The position numbers and the translations under genes were made by a program. DNA of 64,000 bases from COE1 sp949066965. GTDB taxonomy: Bacteria > Bacillota > Clostridia > Lachnospirales > Lachnospiraceae. The DNA lies in contig CARTDA010000003.1 in NCBI GenBank assembly GCA_949066965.1, positions 146,459 through 210,458 on the forward strand. Reading direction: 5' to 3'. Shown here in pieces: positions 24,851-34,449 of this stretch. The notes under the pieces were generated by a model. It did no database searches and was not told where the DNA came from. It saw nothing but the letters and a program-made list of their open reading frames with translations. The first letter of the stretch is position 1; each line of letters begins with the position of its first letter.

Positions 24851-26349
24851 CTGGCTGTCCTGTCAATCGCACCGGCAGCCCTTATGCTTCCTTTATAATA
24901 ATATGCCAGAATCCGGTCAGCTGTTAATCCTTTCTCAGCCAATGCCTTTGCCCCATTCTGTGACATGCCGCATCCATGCCCAAATCCTGCCCCATGTATT
25001 GTTATCTGCTTTAAATTATCCCCGCTTTCTCCATTATTATCATAGCTTTTTTCAATATAAAAATATGCACTCGGAAGAAGGTCGCCCATTGTGTAGGCAC
25101 TGCCGTCCTTCCTGTATATTACATCATCGTCACAGCCCAGTGCCTGCCTTATCGCATGCTGCGACATGACACTCACCCGGAAATTCTCCGTATCAATTAT
25201 TATTCCTGTCACCAGCCCACTTTTTCTGCGCCCTAAAATCCGGATGTCCCGGACTGCCTTCTCCTCCAATATTTTATCAGACGAAAGAAGCCTGGAACGA
25301 ATCCTGACTGCATGCGGCTGCGCAAGTGACAGGCTATAAAGTTTCTGAAACATCTTTTTCGCGGCAGATGCATCCAGCACCTTGTCATAATTCCAGCGGT
25401 ACCATGCCTCGCCATACTCCACATCCTCTGCATTACCGTTATCAATGTACTGCTTATATGCCAGCTCCCCCTCCTCACTGTTTGATGCATAGAGTTCATT
25501 TCCTGTCTCGGTCAGGTAGCTGTCCTCCCCAGGCACCGTATTCATCCATACGCCCGCGCCCCCATTATACCCGCCCGAAGTCGAATAATAAAAGCTTTCC
25601 ACAATTTCCTCTTTATATGTCAATACCTGATTCTTTGTCGCATCCACCGCCCTGTTCGCATCCGGGGACTCGTCACAGTTCCCATACACCTGGAATGCAG
25701 TGCTGTCGTCCATATGCGCTTTCCAGTCCGGATATGCATACTTCTGCTTGTGAAAATATGTATATGTCCTTGCACAGACTGCCTGTGCCTTCAATGCCTC
25801 CTCCGGATAGGACGGCGGCATCTCGCTCGGTACCACGCCGTACAAATATTCCTCAACAGGAAGCTCATTTACAACAACGATTCTGTCTCCCGCAGCATGG
25901 CATTCCAATGTTCCCCTGTACTGTGCCGGACAGTTCCGCTCAAGATTCCTGATTTGCAGTTTTCCGTTATTTTTTCCCTTCAAGCATATCATGGAACTGT
26001 CATGGAACGCATTGCCATTCAGGACATATTCCGCGCCGGGTGCATATTCAGAAACCGTTCCGTTGTCATCCACAAGCATTCCCTCACTGCATGCAATATG
26101 AAGCTCCGTATGGTAGATTCCACGGTATCCCCGGTTCATAATCAGGATTCTAACATTTTCGTCAAATGGAAGACACACCATATCGGCCGCTTCTTCCTTC
26201 TTGTCGTTCTCGTCCTCCTGTCCATAGTCCTCTGTTTTCTCTTCCCCAGCCCCCCTGTTTTCTGTCTGATTCACACTGCACTTGTAAATGCCAAGCGCCA
26301 GGACTATCCATAAAATGACGACCAAAACCTTTTTGGAAAACCCCTTCAC
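24847..26349 (-). CDS. SpoIID/LytB-domain protein
   Basis: 500 residues with an N-terminal membrane anchor (about 7-24) and an acidic linker. SpoIID-family blocks follow: GDRIVVVNELPVEEYLYGVV, PSEMPPSYPEEALKAQAVCA, ARTYTYFHKQ, ESFYYSTSGGYNGGAGVWMN and the C-terminal FGHGCGMSQNGAKALAEKGL. SpoIID is a lytic transglycosylase acting on stripped glycan strands during engulfment; related proteins also act in vegetative wall turnover. No other sporulation gene is nearby, so the role is open. The start is a GTG with AGGAGG rather far away (17 bases), which may keep translation low. A 6S RNA lies directly upstream. Confidence 0.9.
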   Translation of the reverse strand: MKGFSKKVLVVILWIVLALGIYKCSVNQTENRGAGEEKTEDYGQEDENDKKEEAADMVCLPFDENVRILIMNRGYRGIYHTELHIACSEGMLVDDNGTVSEYAPGAEYVLNGNAFHDSSMICLKGKNNGKLQIRNLERNCPAQYRGTLECHAAGDRIVVVNELPVEEYLYGVVPSEMPPSYPEEALKAQAVCARTYTYFHKQKYAYPDWKAHMDDSTAFQVYGNCDESPDANRAVDATKNQVLTYKEEIVESFYYSTSGGYNGGAGVWMNTVPGEDSYLTETGNELYASNSEEGELAYKQYIDNGNAEDVEYGEAWYRWNYDKVLDASAAKKMFQKLYSLSLAQPHAVRIRSRLLSSDKILEEKAVRDIRILGRRKSGLVTGIIIDTENFRVSVMSQHAIRQALGCDDDVIYRKDGSAYTMGDLLPSAYFYIEKSYDNNGESGDNLKQITIHGAGFGHGCGMSQNGAKALAEKGLTADRILAYYYKGSIRAAGAIDRTAR

Positions 26350-26396
26350 ATAAAAAATAACAGCTTCCTCCTTAAGCGTCTTTTATGCCACATTAC

Positions 26397-26422
26397 AAAA
26401 GCAGCCCGCTAAGGCTGCTTTT
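26397..26422 (-). terminator. Terminator of the 6S-like RNA
   Basis: AAAAGCAGCC and GGCTGCTTTT form a 10-bp stem with a 6-base loop. On the minus strand it ends in TTTTGTAATG, 45 bases before the SpoIID-like start. Confidence 0.75.
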
Positions 26423-26444
26423 CCTCATTTGTTTTCCCCGAAAC

Positions 26445-26613
26445 GCCGGCTCTTGTATTTTGACTCCTAGCTGATGCTAGGTGGGCAACCGCAATCTTTC
26501 TCGCTGTCTTCCCCTGGCCATACTGGGGGGCATGACATTAATCAGACAATGTAGGAATCCCGTTTAAAGTGATGTAGGTTCAAAATGACAAGAGTTATCG
26601 CACATTTCAGATT
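26445..26613 (-). ncRNA. ssrS: Probable 6S RNA
   Basis: 6S RNA binds the housekeeping RNA polymerase by mimicking an open promoter. On the minus strand CTCTTGTCATTTTGA near the 5' end pairs with TCAAAATACAAGAG near the 3' end (one bulge), closing a long hairpin of about 145 bases. The segments GAACCTACA and AAACGGGATTCCTACA inside resemble Firmicute 6S sequences as I recall them. The element has its own promoter (26620-26648) and terminator (26397-26422) and no coding capacity. The alternative is another structured regulatory RNA; I prefer 6S because of the single long closed helix and size. Confidence 0.72.
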
Positions 26614-26619
26614 AACTAT

Positions 26620-26648
26620 AGTATACCCCATCACTATCAAAATATCAA
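26620..26648 (-). promoter_or_regulatory. Promoter of the 6S-like RNA
   Basis: TTGATA and TATACT on the minus strand with a 17-base spacer, starting near 26613. Confidence 0.65.
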
Positions 26649-26743
26649 CCACTAATCCTATTGCATCTTTACTAATATTTTACAGTAAATTTTTGCTATT
26701 TTATACTGACAGTCAGAAAAGACTGAGCGCCCGGCATGAAGTA

Positions 26744-26784
26744 ATGCACACAGACGCATAAGGAACCATGCCGCTTTGTGACTA
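26744..26784 (+). repeat. Dispersed intergenic repeat, copy B
   Basis: ATGCACACAGACGCATAAGG then AACCATGCCGCTTTGTG, the partner of copy A at 5754. CGGCATG and CATGCCG flank the core in this copy. The 150 bases between the 6S promoter and the GGDEF gene stop hold nothing else. Confidence 0.6.
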
Positions 26785-26798
26785 TACATATAGATTTT

Positions 26799-29700
26799 TC
26801 AACAACCTGTCGCATAGAATTTATATGCTGCTTTCCCTGATTTCTTCACGTCATAGAGCACCTTATCCGCCTCTTTCACCATGTTTTCAAGCTCCTCCTC
26901 CGAGCCTAGCAGTTTCCTGCTGCTGATGCCTATGGAGCAGGATATCCGGTGTTCTTCCGGAATTTCAACACGTTTTCCAAGCTTTGCCCATATCATCCCC
27001 GTAAAGCCACCTGCCTGTTCAATATCGCTGTAAATGTTCTTTGCAAGCTGCTCGACACACAACAAATCATCTGTGTAAACAGTAATCAAAAATTCGTCAC
27101 CGCCATACCTGGTCACAAAACCGTTCTCTCCGGTTTCTTTGCAAAAAATTTGTGACATACCTGTCAGAATGATGTCACCCACTCCATGTCCGAACGTATC
27201 ATTATAGAATTTAAAATTGTCCAGGTCAATATACATGATTGTAATGGGTTTTGCCTTGCCTTTGCTACGCCCAATGATACCAGTAATATTTCCGTAAAAT
27301 CCTTCTCTGTTATACAGCCCGGTAAGCTTATCGGTCACTGCCAGGTGGTTTAATTTGTCATTCATCTGCTGAATTTTTTCATTTGCCTCAAGCATGTCAA
27401 TCGAGTTGAGCAGCTGCCTGATCAGGAATTCAAAAACAGCATAATCACTCTCATCAAGCAAGTATCTGTTGGTCGGTGAATGCCAGTTGTCCTTCATTGT
27501 GATATAAGCTACCATAATAGCTTTCAGGGAATCATTATAATAAAATGGCAGACCAATGATGGAGCAGACCTTCTTCTTGTCAAAAAGCGATATGATATCC
27601 AGGTAATCCCTATAATTATTGTTCATCTTAGATGTCGCGAAGCCAAGCCTGTTCCTGTGGAAAAAGCCTTCTATCCTGCTGCGTCTCTCATTCTCAAATG
27701 CATATCCGGTATTATTGTAAAGCTCCACCGATTCATTTCCGTCGTATTTCACCAGCATCAGCCTGTCAATATTGAAATTATGTATGAACGCATTTACAGA
27801 AGGATGAATCAGTTCCTTTTTACTTTTTCCGCCGATCTCAACCATTTTCTGCCATGCTGACAAAAAATTCATGCGCTTCTGCTGTTCCTGATTTTCCTTA
27901 AACACAGACGCATGACGCAGCACCTCGTCAATCTCGTGCCGCAGTCCTTGTAACAGATTCAGGCTGCGCTCCTTTATCAGACAGGATTTTTTTACCAGCT
28001 CTGCTTTCAGCTCAGCCACTTTCCCCTTACAGCCCTGAAAATCATAAAATCCTATTGCCGCATTCAGGCATTGTACTGCTTCGTTCTCCCTGCCAAGAAT
28101 GCGGTACAGGCTTGCAAATTCCGCCATATACTGCCCATATATATAAAACTGGTTTCCTGCGGATTCGTCAAGGCATCCCTCTGCCAGCTGAAAGTTCCTT
28201 AACGCCTCGTCATACTCCTTCCTGCTGGCAAGCTGCAGCCCATATATAAAATAGTAAATAAAGAGATCGTCCTTACACATCGTGTAGTCATGAATAATTG
28301 TGGTCTCTTCTTCCTCATCTTCCTGCTTGTCAATTAAATGTTCCAAAAACAGCCTTGTCTTCTCAATATAAATCGCACATTTAAGCTGGTTCCCATTATA
28401 ATAGCTGCACAGCGCCAAAAGCCCGGCGAGCTTTGATATATTGCAGACCCGCAGACTGTTCATCTTCGTTTCTTTCACAATCCGGAACGATAACTCAAGA
28501 TACTCATACGCATTGAGATAGTCCTGCGCCATAATACAATTTATCGCCATATTGTAGAGCGTCTCGCCGACAAAATCAATCTTTTCCATCTGCAAAAAAC
28601 TAGTGAGTGCCTTATTATAGCAGTGAAGCGCCCTGTCATACTGTTCCATTGCAGACGAAATATAACCGACCCCGTTGTATATCATCGCTTCCTCGTAGGC
28701 ATTCCTGCCCCGCACAAGCTCATGGCATTTATCATAGTAATAATTTGCCGTCTTAAAAAATCCGTTTGTGGATGCTATCATTATATTATTTCTGTATGCT
28801 TCCATCATGAAGTACTCATTTCCGAGTCTCTTCATAATGGAAATGCCTTTGTTAAAGTATACCAGTCTTTCCTCCACCTTATCCGCATCCGAAAAAAGTG
28901 CAGGTGCATTGTCATAAGCATAGGCATATATATGCGCCAGATGATTCCAAAAATGATAGTTCTCCGCCATACGGATAACATCCTCATCCACAGCAATATC
29001 ACTCGCGCAGAAAAAAATGTTGTGCCATCCCGACATCTTTACCATAACACCCAGAAGCTTTGCAATAAAAATACCATAATCGGAGCTGCGTGCTTCTGCA
29101 ATCTCAAGAAACTTTCCTGCGTATCTGTCCGCCTCGTCCAGCTTCCCATTATACATATGGGCCATACCCATAAAATAGTAATACGCGCAGTCCAACTTTT
29201 GGTCACATGTCTGGTTTCTAAGCTCCTTCAGCTTCTCGCACAATAACAGCGCCTGCGAAAAATCCTGCGTGTAAATGGATACAAGCGTGTAAAGCATCAC
29301 AATCTCACACTTATGGTTCCAGTCTATCTCAATCTCCTCGACAGTTATCATCTTATATATGATTTCCAGATAATATTTTGCCTGTGAAAAGTCAAGGCAA
29401 AATAAGAGATTGTTTATTTTTGCAATATACACGCCAATCCGGTCTGTGATAAAGACAAAATCATTCAAAGTACTTCTTTGATTTTCCAATGTCCCGCAAT
29501 TTATTTCCGTCACCAGATGCTTTTCAAAAATATAGCCATAAAACTTCGTCCAGAGTGGCTGAATGTGCGGAAGCGGTACTTTTGCCTCATTGTAAGCCGC
29601 AACAACGGAAATATTGTTACAATTTTCATCCTCGAGCAGGTTGTGTATGAAGTGGAACGATGAACCGCCGGCATACTGTATATCATTCAGTAAAAATACC

Positions 29701-30113
29701 ACATGCCCATCCTTTACAATATGGGATACAAGGTTTACCACCGCCGATGCAATCTTGTCCTGCTCAAAGGCAACCTCGTCAATCAGGAGCGGCTCGCTGC
29801 GCGCGCACACGCCAGTCTCAAGAAAGCTCCTGAACACGGATTTATGCAGGCTGTATACACCGCATTCATCCAGCATCCGGTCAAACGCTTCCTCCGAAAT
29901 CCCATTCAGCCCATTTCTGATATAGTCAAGAAACGGCTCAAACACGCCGACCATATCAGACAGCCGGAAGCCGTGCAGACAGACCTCCGTTTCCGGATTA
30001 TTCCGCGCAACCTGCTGCTTTTTTTCCTCTGTAAACAAAAGCGTATTATAATGCTTCAAAAGAAGGAATTTTGTTTTTCCATCCTGAACGTTTATCTCCA
30101 ACTTATCATCCAT
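26799..30113 (-). CDS. Large diguanylate cyclase with NTPase-like, TPR and GAF-like regions
   Basis: 1104 residues from the ATG at 30113 (GGGGGA upstream). A C-terminal GGDEF domain (about 930-1104) carries the intact catalytic loop RYGGDEFLI and VTDKLTGLYNREGF at its start, so it should make c-di-GMP. No EAL domain. The N-terminal 200 residues look like a STAND/MalT-type NTPase remnant: GHVVFLLNDIQYAGGSSFHF fits a Walker B region, but no P-loop is visible. Residues about 240-720 are TPR-like helical repeats (NGVGYISSAMEQYDRALHCY is typical), and about 760-910 look GAF-like. A cytosolic sensor of protein or small-molecule partners is likely. It starts 15 bases after the DUF5722 gene stops. 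Confidence 0.88.
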   Translation of the reverse strand: MDDKLEINVQDGKTKFLLLKHYNTLLFTEEKKQQVARNNPETEVCLHGFRLSDMVGVFEPFLDYIRNGLNGISEEAFDRMLDECGVYSLHKSVFRSFLETGVCARSEPLLIDEVAFEQDKIASAVVNLVSHIVKDGHVVFLLNDIQYAGGSSFHFIHNLLEDENCNNISVVAAYNEAKVPLPHIQPLWTKFYGYIFEKHLVTEINCGTLENQRSTLNDFVFITDRIGVYIAKINNLLFCLDFSQAKYYLEIIYKMITVEEIEIDWNHKCEIVMLYTLVSIYTQDFSQALLLCEKLKELRNQTCDQKLDCAYYYFMGMAHMYNGKLDEADRYAGKFLEIAEARSSDYGIFIAKLLGVMVKMSGWHNIFFCASDIAVDEDVIRMAENYHFWNHLAHIYAYAYDNAPALFSDADKVEERLVYFNKGISIMKRLGNEYFMMEAYRNNIMIASTNGFFKTANYYYDKCHELVRGRNAYEEAMIYNGVGYISSAMEQYDRALHCYNKALTSFLQMEKIDFVGETLYNMAINCIMAQDYLNAYEYLELSFRIVKETKMNSLRVCNISKLAGLLALCSYYNGNQLKCAIYIEKTRLFLEHLIDKQEDEEEETTIIHDYTMCKDDLFIYYFIYGLQLASRKEYDEALRNFQLAEGCLDESAGNQFYIYGQYMAEFASLYRILGRENEAVQCLNAAIGFYDFQGCKGKVAELKAELVKKSCLIKERSLNLLQGLRHEIDEVLRHASVFKENQEQQKRMNFLSAWQKMVEIGGKSKKELIHPSVNAFIHNFNIDRLMLVKYDGNESVELYNNTGYAFENERRSRIEGFFHRNRLGFATSKMNNNYRDYLDIISLFDKKKVCSIIGLPFYYNDSLKAIMVAYITMKDNWHSPTNRYLLDESDYAVFEFLIRQLLNSIDMLEANEKIQQMNDKLNHLAVTDKLTGLYNREGFYGNITGIIGRSKGKAKPITIMYIDLDNFKFYNDTFGHGVGDIILTGMSQIFCKETGENGFVTRYGGDEFLITVYTDDLLCVEQLAKNIYSDIEQAGGFTGMIWAKLGKRVEIPEEHRISCSIGISSRKLLGSEEELENMVKEADKVLYDVKKSGKAAYKFYATGC

Positions 30114-30127
30114 ATCGAATCCCCCGG

Positions 30128-31669
30128 CTACCAAATAATCTCAGACCAGTCATTGATTCCAATAACGGATTTCGCCCAGTCCAGGTACAGCTTGGAATTT
30201 TCGCCATCCATCTCGTCATATACCTTCTGCGCAAAAGAATCCAGTCTCGTATCCATTCCCGGATCACTGTACACCAGAAGGTACATCATCTCATCAATCA
30301 GCGGATTGTCCACCACCGCCGCATACGACGCACACATCGCTGCCGCCTGGATTTCGCTTCCCTGCGCATTGGAAAGACCAATCTCGCTGAGAATGATATG
30401 CCTTACATTCCCTTCCGTGTCGAGCATTTCCGGCTTCTGCATAAAATCCGTCATCACTGACAGATTCTGAAACGTGACAACCTGCCCTGATGCGACTTCG
30501 GCGGCATATGCCTCCCCCTTTTTGTGCCCCGACATATCCCAGAACTTGGCATATCCCATAGGATTCGTGTATGGGTGCTGCGCCAGTCCCCAATTTATAT
30601 TACCGCTTTGCCTGATAAGTGTGTTGAATTTTTCCAGAAAATCCTTTCCGTCCATATACTGGTAATAGTCTTTGCTGGAAGGCGTCAGGTTTCTGTCCCA
30701 TATCTGGTCAATACAGACATACACCCTTGCATTTGCATTTGTACTCATAATTGCATTGTACATCACGCGGAACGCCTGCGTATATTCCCTGATGTAGGTA
30801 TCCCAGTCCGTCCATGCCATATAGTTCCACGTGCGGGTATTCACTTCATTTCCGATAATCCAGTTCTCCCCGCCTTTCGAGTTTGCCACATAATATTCCA
30901 TGTTGGCGACAAGCGCCCTGACCCCTTCCTCGTCTGAAGCATTAAACATATAGTACATCGGCTTTTTTATCCTGCTGGTGTCTAACTTTCGCGCATCAGC
31001 CCTCGACATCGGATGGGTCAGCGCCTCGCAGTCCCCTGTGTTCAATACCTGCAGTGTCTTAAATACCCAGCCAATCTCAGGACCATATGTGCCATCGAGA
31101 AAGACATTGTTAAATTCCTCTCCCTGCGTGGACTTCTTGGTCCTCGGATAGCGCATCAGCGTATTCCATGCGAGCGCTTCTGGATTGGTGATATATGTCG
31201 GCTCCGTTATCATCTGCAATACGCCGCCGCTTTTGATTCCGATGGCAAATTTTGAGTACAGCCTCGTGTTTTCCTGTCTGAAATTTACAGGAAAAGTAAA
31301 TTCCGGCATCGTTTCCAATCCTTCCCAAACGTTGGATGCAATTATCTCTGTATCAGCCGAAAGTTCATACTCATACGGAGCCAGTGCAAACAGATGCAGC
31401 ATCCCGTCATCGGAGACGGGCATTCCGCCATTCAGCACAGCCTTGTATGTAACCGTTCCGTTTTTTTCCACCGTGCAGCTTACATTTTGCGACACTGGTA
31501 TCTGTGCAATCCCTGACACAGCCGCCTCGGCGGCATATTTTGTACTTCCCTCCAATATCTGTGTGTCAACGACTTCGGCGGCATAGGAATGTCCTCCCAT
31601 GCCGCCAGCCAATATGCCTGTCATCAGGCATATCAATATATTTTTTTTCACGCCAAATCTTTTTCGCAT
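30128..31669 (-). CDS. Secreted DUF5722 glycosidase-like protein
   Basis: 513 residues from the ATG at 31669, with AAGGA 8 bases before it. A signal peptide ends near HSYAAEV. The body looks like a TIM-barrel glycosidase-type domain of the DUF5722 family: NWIIGNEVNTRTWNYMAWTD contains the NEV motif where clan GH-A enzymes place the acid/base Glu, and HIILSEIGLSNAQGS places a second Glu on a late strand. Activity and substrate are not known. It is co-transcribed with the GGDEF protein, an unusual pairing. Confidence 0.75.
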   Translation of the reverse strand: MRKRFGVKKNILICLMTGILAGGMGGHSYAAEVVDTQILEGSTKYAAEAAVSGIAQIPVSQNVSCTVEKNGTVTYKAVLNGGMPVSDDGMLHLFALAPYEYELSADTEIIASNVWEGLETMPEFTFPVNFRQENTRLYSKFAIGIKSGGVLQMITEPTYITNPEALAWNTLMRYPRTKKSTQGEEFNNVFLDGTYGPEIGWVFKTLQVLNTGDCEALTHPMSRADARKLDTSRIKKPMYYMFNASDEEGVRALVANMEYYVANSKGGENWIIGNEVNTRTWNYMAWTDWDTYIREYTQAFRVMYNAIMSTNANARVYVCIDQIWDRNLTPSSKDYYQYMDGKDFLEKFNTLIRQSGNINWGLAQHPYTNPMGYAKFWDMSGHKKGEAYAAEVASGQVVTFQNLSVMTDFMQKPEMLDTEGNVRHIILSEIGLSNAQGSEIQAAAMCASYAAVVDNPLIDEMMYLLVYSDPGMDTRLDSFAQKVYDEMDGENSKLYLDWAKSVIGINDWSEIIW

Positions 31670-31787
31670 TGCAAACATCCTTTTCCATAATCCGGTATTT
31701 TCGTATCTGATGGCAAAGCCAAATTTATTATAACAAATTCCGACTATTTCTGTCAATGTCTGCACAATTTTAATAAAATATAAAAAT

Positions 31788-34421
31788 TTATTCCTTTTCC
31801 ACATTCATTCGCTCCTGCACATCAGGCAGGTAGCGGTTGAATGTAAGCACTACCTTGAACAAGTCTCCATCGACAACAATACACATATCTCCGTCTATCA
31901 GTTTCATCAGGCTTTGCGCTATGGACAGCCCAAGTCCATGTCCCTCCGTATTGCGCGACTTATCCCCCCTCACAAAGCGTTCCATCAGCTCGTCTCCACT
32001 GATGTTCAAGGGATATTTCGAAATATTCCGAAATGTTATACACACCGTCTTATCCGTGACTTCCATATTGACATACACCCTGGAACCGGTCTGTGCATAT
32101 TTACAGATATTGCTCATCAGGTTATCAATGACACGCCAGAGATGTCTGCCATCTGCCATGATGTAAACCGTATCCTCTGTCTTACTAACAATCAGTTCCA
32201 GTCCCGCAAGTGAAAGCTTCTCCTCGAATTCTCCCACTGTCTGTGTCACAAAGACACCGACATCCATCTGCTGGCTGTTCACGGACAGGCTCCCGGTGGA
32301 CGCCTTTGACGCTTCGACCAAGTCCTCTATCAGCTTCTTTAGCTTCGACGACTGCCTGTCAAGCACCTCAAGGTACTCGGAAGCCTTTTCGTTGTGCAGC
32401 TCCTCTTTTCCCAGCAAATCCACATAGTTTATGATGGATGTTAGCGGCGTTTTGATGTCATGCGACACATTTGTTATCAGCTCTGTCTTGAATCGCTCGC
32501 TCTTCATGCGCTCGTCGACCGCCTTAGCCATGCCTTCCCCTATTTTATTCAGATTTTCGCCATGCTTCCTGCACTCCCAGAACATTTTATCCACATTAAT
32601 CTTATAGGAAAGGTTCCCCTCTGCCATATGACGGCTTGCCTTTTGCAGTTCATACATCTGGACAGCCAGTGAAAATATGACCGCGCATAAAACCAGTTTT
32701 TCCAGCAGCCACAGCAGCAGAATCCCTCCGCGGTCATAAAATCCAACCAGGACGCAGAATTCAATAAAAGAAACCGCACCGATAACGAAGACTATTTTCC
32801 AGAGCAGACCAATATTCCTGAAAACGCAGACAACCATATCGCGAATCCTGCTATATACCCTGTAGCAAAAACTGTTTCTCCACCATTTTCCTGCCTTTAT
32901 CCTCGCACACAGACTCAGTACATATCCTATCCCTAAAATCGTCATGACGATTCCCACAATGCCAAACAGCCAGATACAGGCATAGATTGATTCATCTATA
33001 TTTGATTCTCTGATGATATAGAAAAACACCCCAAGCATAGTGTATTCTGCCACGCATGTGCACACGCTCAGCACATCAACCGGAATCCGGTCAAACCATG
33101 TGAGCACAATTCCCTCCGAGCCCCTGCGATGTCCCGCAGCATACACAAGAAAGCAGAACGACACGACCATCACAGCCAGACTGAATCCGAGCCCCTGAAA
33201 GACATTTCTGTCCATAATGTCATAACACATGTTGACCAGTAATGCCTGATCCGTATATTTATTGTTTGGAAGATTTTCCGGGGCAGACCCTGGCACGACT
33301 GATACAACCCAGTAATTGTCTGTCTGAAGCTCTTCTGACACAACAAGCGTAAAATTCTCATTGAGATAATAACCTGGCTGGCTGATAAAGTACTCCTCCG
33401 AATAATTTTCCGACTCAATCAGTGTAAGCTCACTGCTGTCTATCATCCTGATATTATCGAGCAACAGCATTCCCCAGTTGGTATAATTGAATTCCGTATC
33501 ATTTAATTCCGCGAAATTTACCGTGCTGCCCGGGCCGTCTGCCCCATCGAGAATCCGCTCAATCTTTCCTGTATCAATGCCCGATGCATTTTTGTCCTGC
33601 GGTGTCTCCTCTGGAATCTCGGCATTTTCCAGCATCTCTTGTTCTTGTACCAGTTCAGCCGATGCATTTTTGTCCTGTAGTGTCTCCCCGAAATTCTCTG
33701 GCTCTTCTTCCCAAATGGTTCCTTCGCTTATACTCTTAAAGTTTAACTTGTAAACATTCCCACCAAAATCATAATTGTAATTATAAACAACCTGCCCATT
33801 GCCGCCATTGTACCGCAGCGACACATTCTGCACGGGATAGTAATTGCCCTCGGCACGATAATACAGAATTCCTTTCGTCACATCATAGCATATCCTGTCC
33901 GCATACAAATGGCGCCAGCCTGTCGCGTACTCCTCGACAAAATTGCTGCCGGAAGCATCCAGCGCGGAGATATCATCATAATCCCCATAATATCCCCACC
34001 ATGACGTCATGTAGGAATGTTTGTCGTTCCTCACAATCTGATTGATATAAAACTGATTGACATCAACGGATTTCAGCTCCTCCTCCGTCATGTTTGTCTC
34101 CAGATAGGAAAGTTTGTCATGAAAATTCACTCCTTTGAGGCTGTCCGATTTGATGATACCATACTGAAATCCCTGATCCCTGAGCTTTTGGGATTCCAGA
34201 CTGTTTCCAATGCTCTTTACCGCCTGTAGTGCAAATTGCGCATTCACACTCTCATACACATTCTTCAGCATCTCATCGCGTGTCTTGTAAAACAGGTCTT
34301 CATTCACCCCTATTATCACCAAAATGCCCAGCACCACACTCCCCATAACAGACACGATGCAAAGCACCCATGCCGTCAATTTCGCTATCACTGATTCTCT
34401 TAATCTCTTCATCTGAAACAT
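31788..34421 (-). CDS. Large membrane sensor histidine kinase
   Basis: 877 residues. A TM helix (about 13-35) leads to a long extracytoplasmic domain (about 40-400), then several TM helices (about 410-600), a HisKA domain with phospho-acceptor His in ITNVSHDIKTPLTSIINYVD, and an HATPase domain (N box SNICKYAQTGS, G2 EGHGLGLSIA). The extracytoplasmic part contains a repeated (E)ETxQDKNAS motif. Similar kinases with VanS-like catalytic parts are common in Lachnospiraceae; the signal is unknown. It follows its regulator after 28 bases. ATG 34421 sits close to AAGGG; the ATG at 34412 (MKRLRE) is an alternative. Confidence 0.88.
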   Translation of the reverse strand: MFQMKRLRESVIAKLTAWVLCIVSVMGSVVLGILVIIGVNEDLFYKTRDEMLKNVYESVNAQFALQAVKSIGNSLESQKLRDQGFQYGIIKSDSLKGVNFHDKLSYLETNMTEEELKSVDVNQFYINQIVRNDKHSYMTSWWGYYGDYDDISALDASGSNFVEEYATGWRHLYADRICYDVTKGILYYRAEGNYYPVQNVSLRYNGGNGQVVYNYNYDFGGNVYKLNFKSISEGTIWEEEPENFGETLQDKNASAELVQEQEMLENAEIPEETPQDKNASGIDTGKIERILDGADGPGSTVNFAELNDTEFNYTNWGMLLLDNIRMIDSSELTLIESENYSEEYFISQPGYYLNENFTLVVSEELQTDNYWVVSVVPGSAPENLPNNKYTDQALLVNMCYDIMDRNVFQGLGFSLAVMVVSFCFLVYAAGHRRGSEGIVLTWFDRIPVDVLSVCTCVAEYTMLGVFFYIIRESNIDESIYACIWLFGIVGIVMTILGIGYVLSLCARIKAGKWWRNSFCYRVYSRIRDMVVCVFRNIGLLWKIVFVIGAVSFIEFCVLVGFYDRGGILLLWLLEKLVLCAVIFSLAVQMYELQKASRHMAEGNLSYKINVDKMFWECRKHGENLNKIGEGMAKAVDERMKSERFKTELITNVSHDIKTPLTSIINYVDLLGKEELHNEKASEYLEVLDRQSSKLKKLIEDLVEASKASTGSLSVNSQQMDVGVFVTQTVGEFEEKLSLAGLELIVSKTEDTVYIMADGRHLWRVIDNLMSNICKYAQTGSRVYVNMEVTDKTVCITFRNISKYPLNISGDELMERFVRGDKSRNTEGHGLGLSIAQSLMKLIDGDMCIVVDGDLFKVVLTFNRYLPDVQERMNVEKE

Positions 34422-34449
34422 CTACCCTTCATTCTCATTGATTGTGCTC

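Noticed and set aside
25326..26313. Two long plus-strand frames of about 200 codons each
   Set aside because: Both are antisense to the SpoIID-like gene; Pro/His/Ser-rich translation and no start signals.
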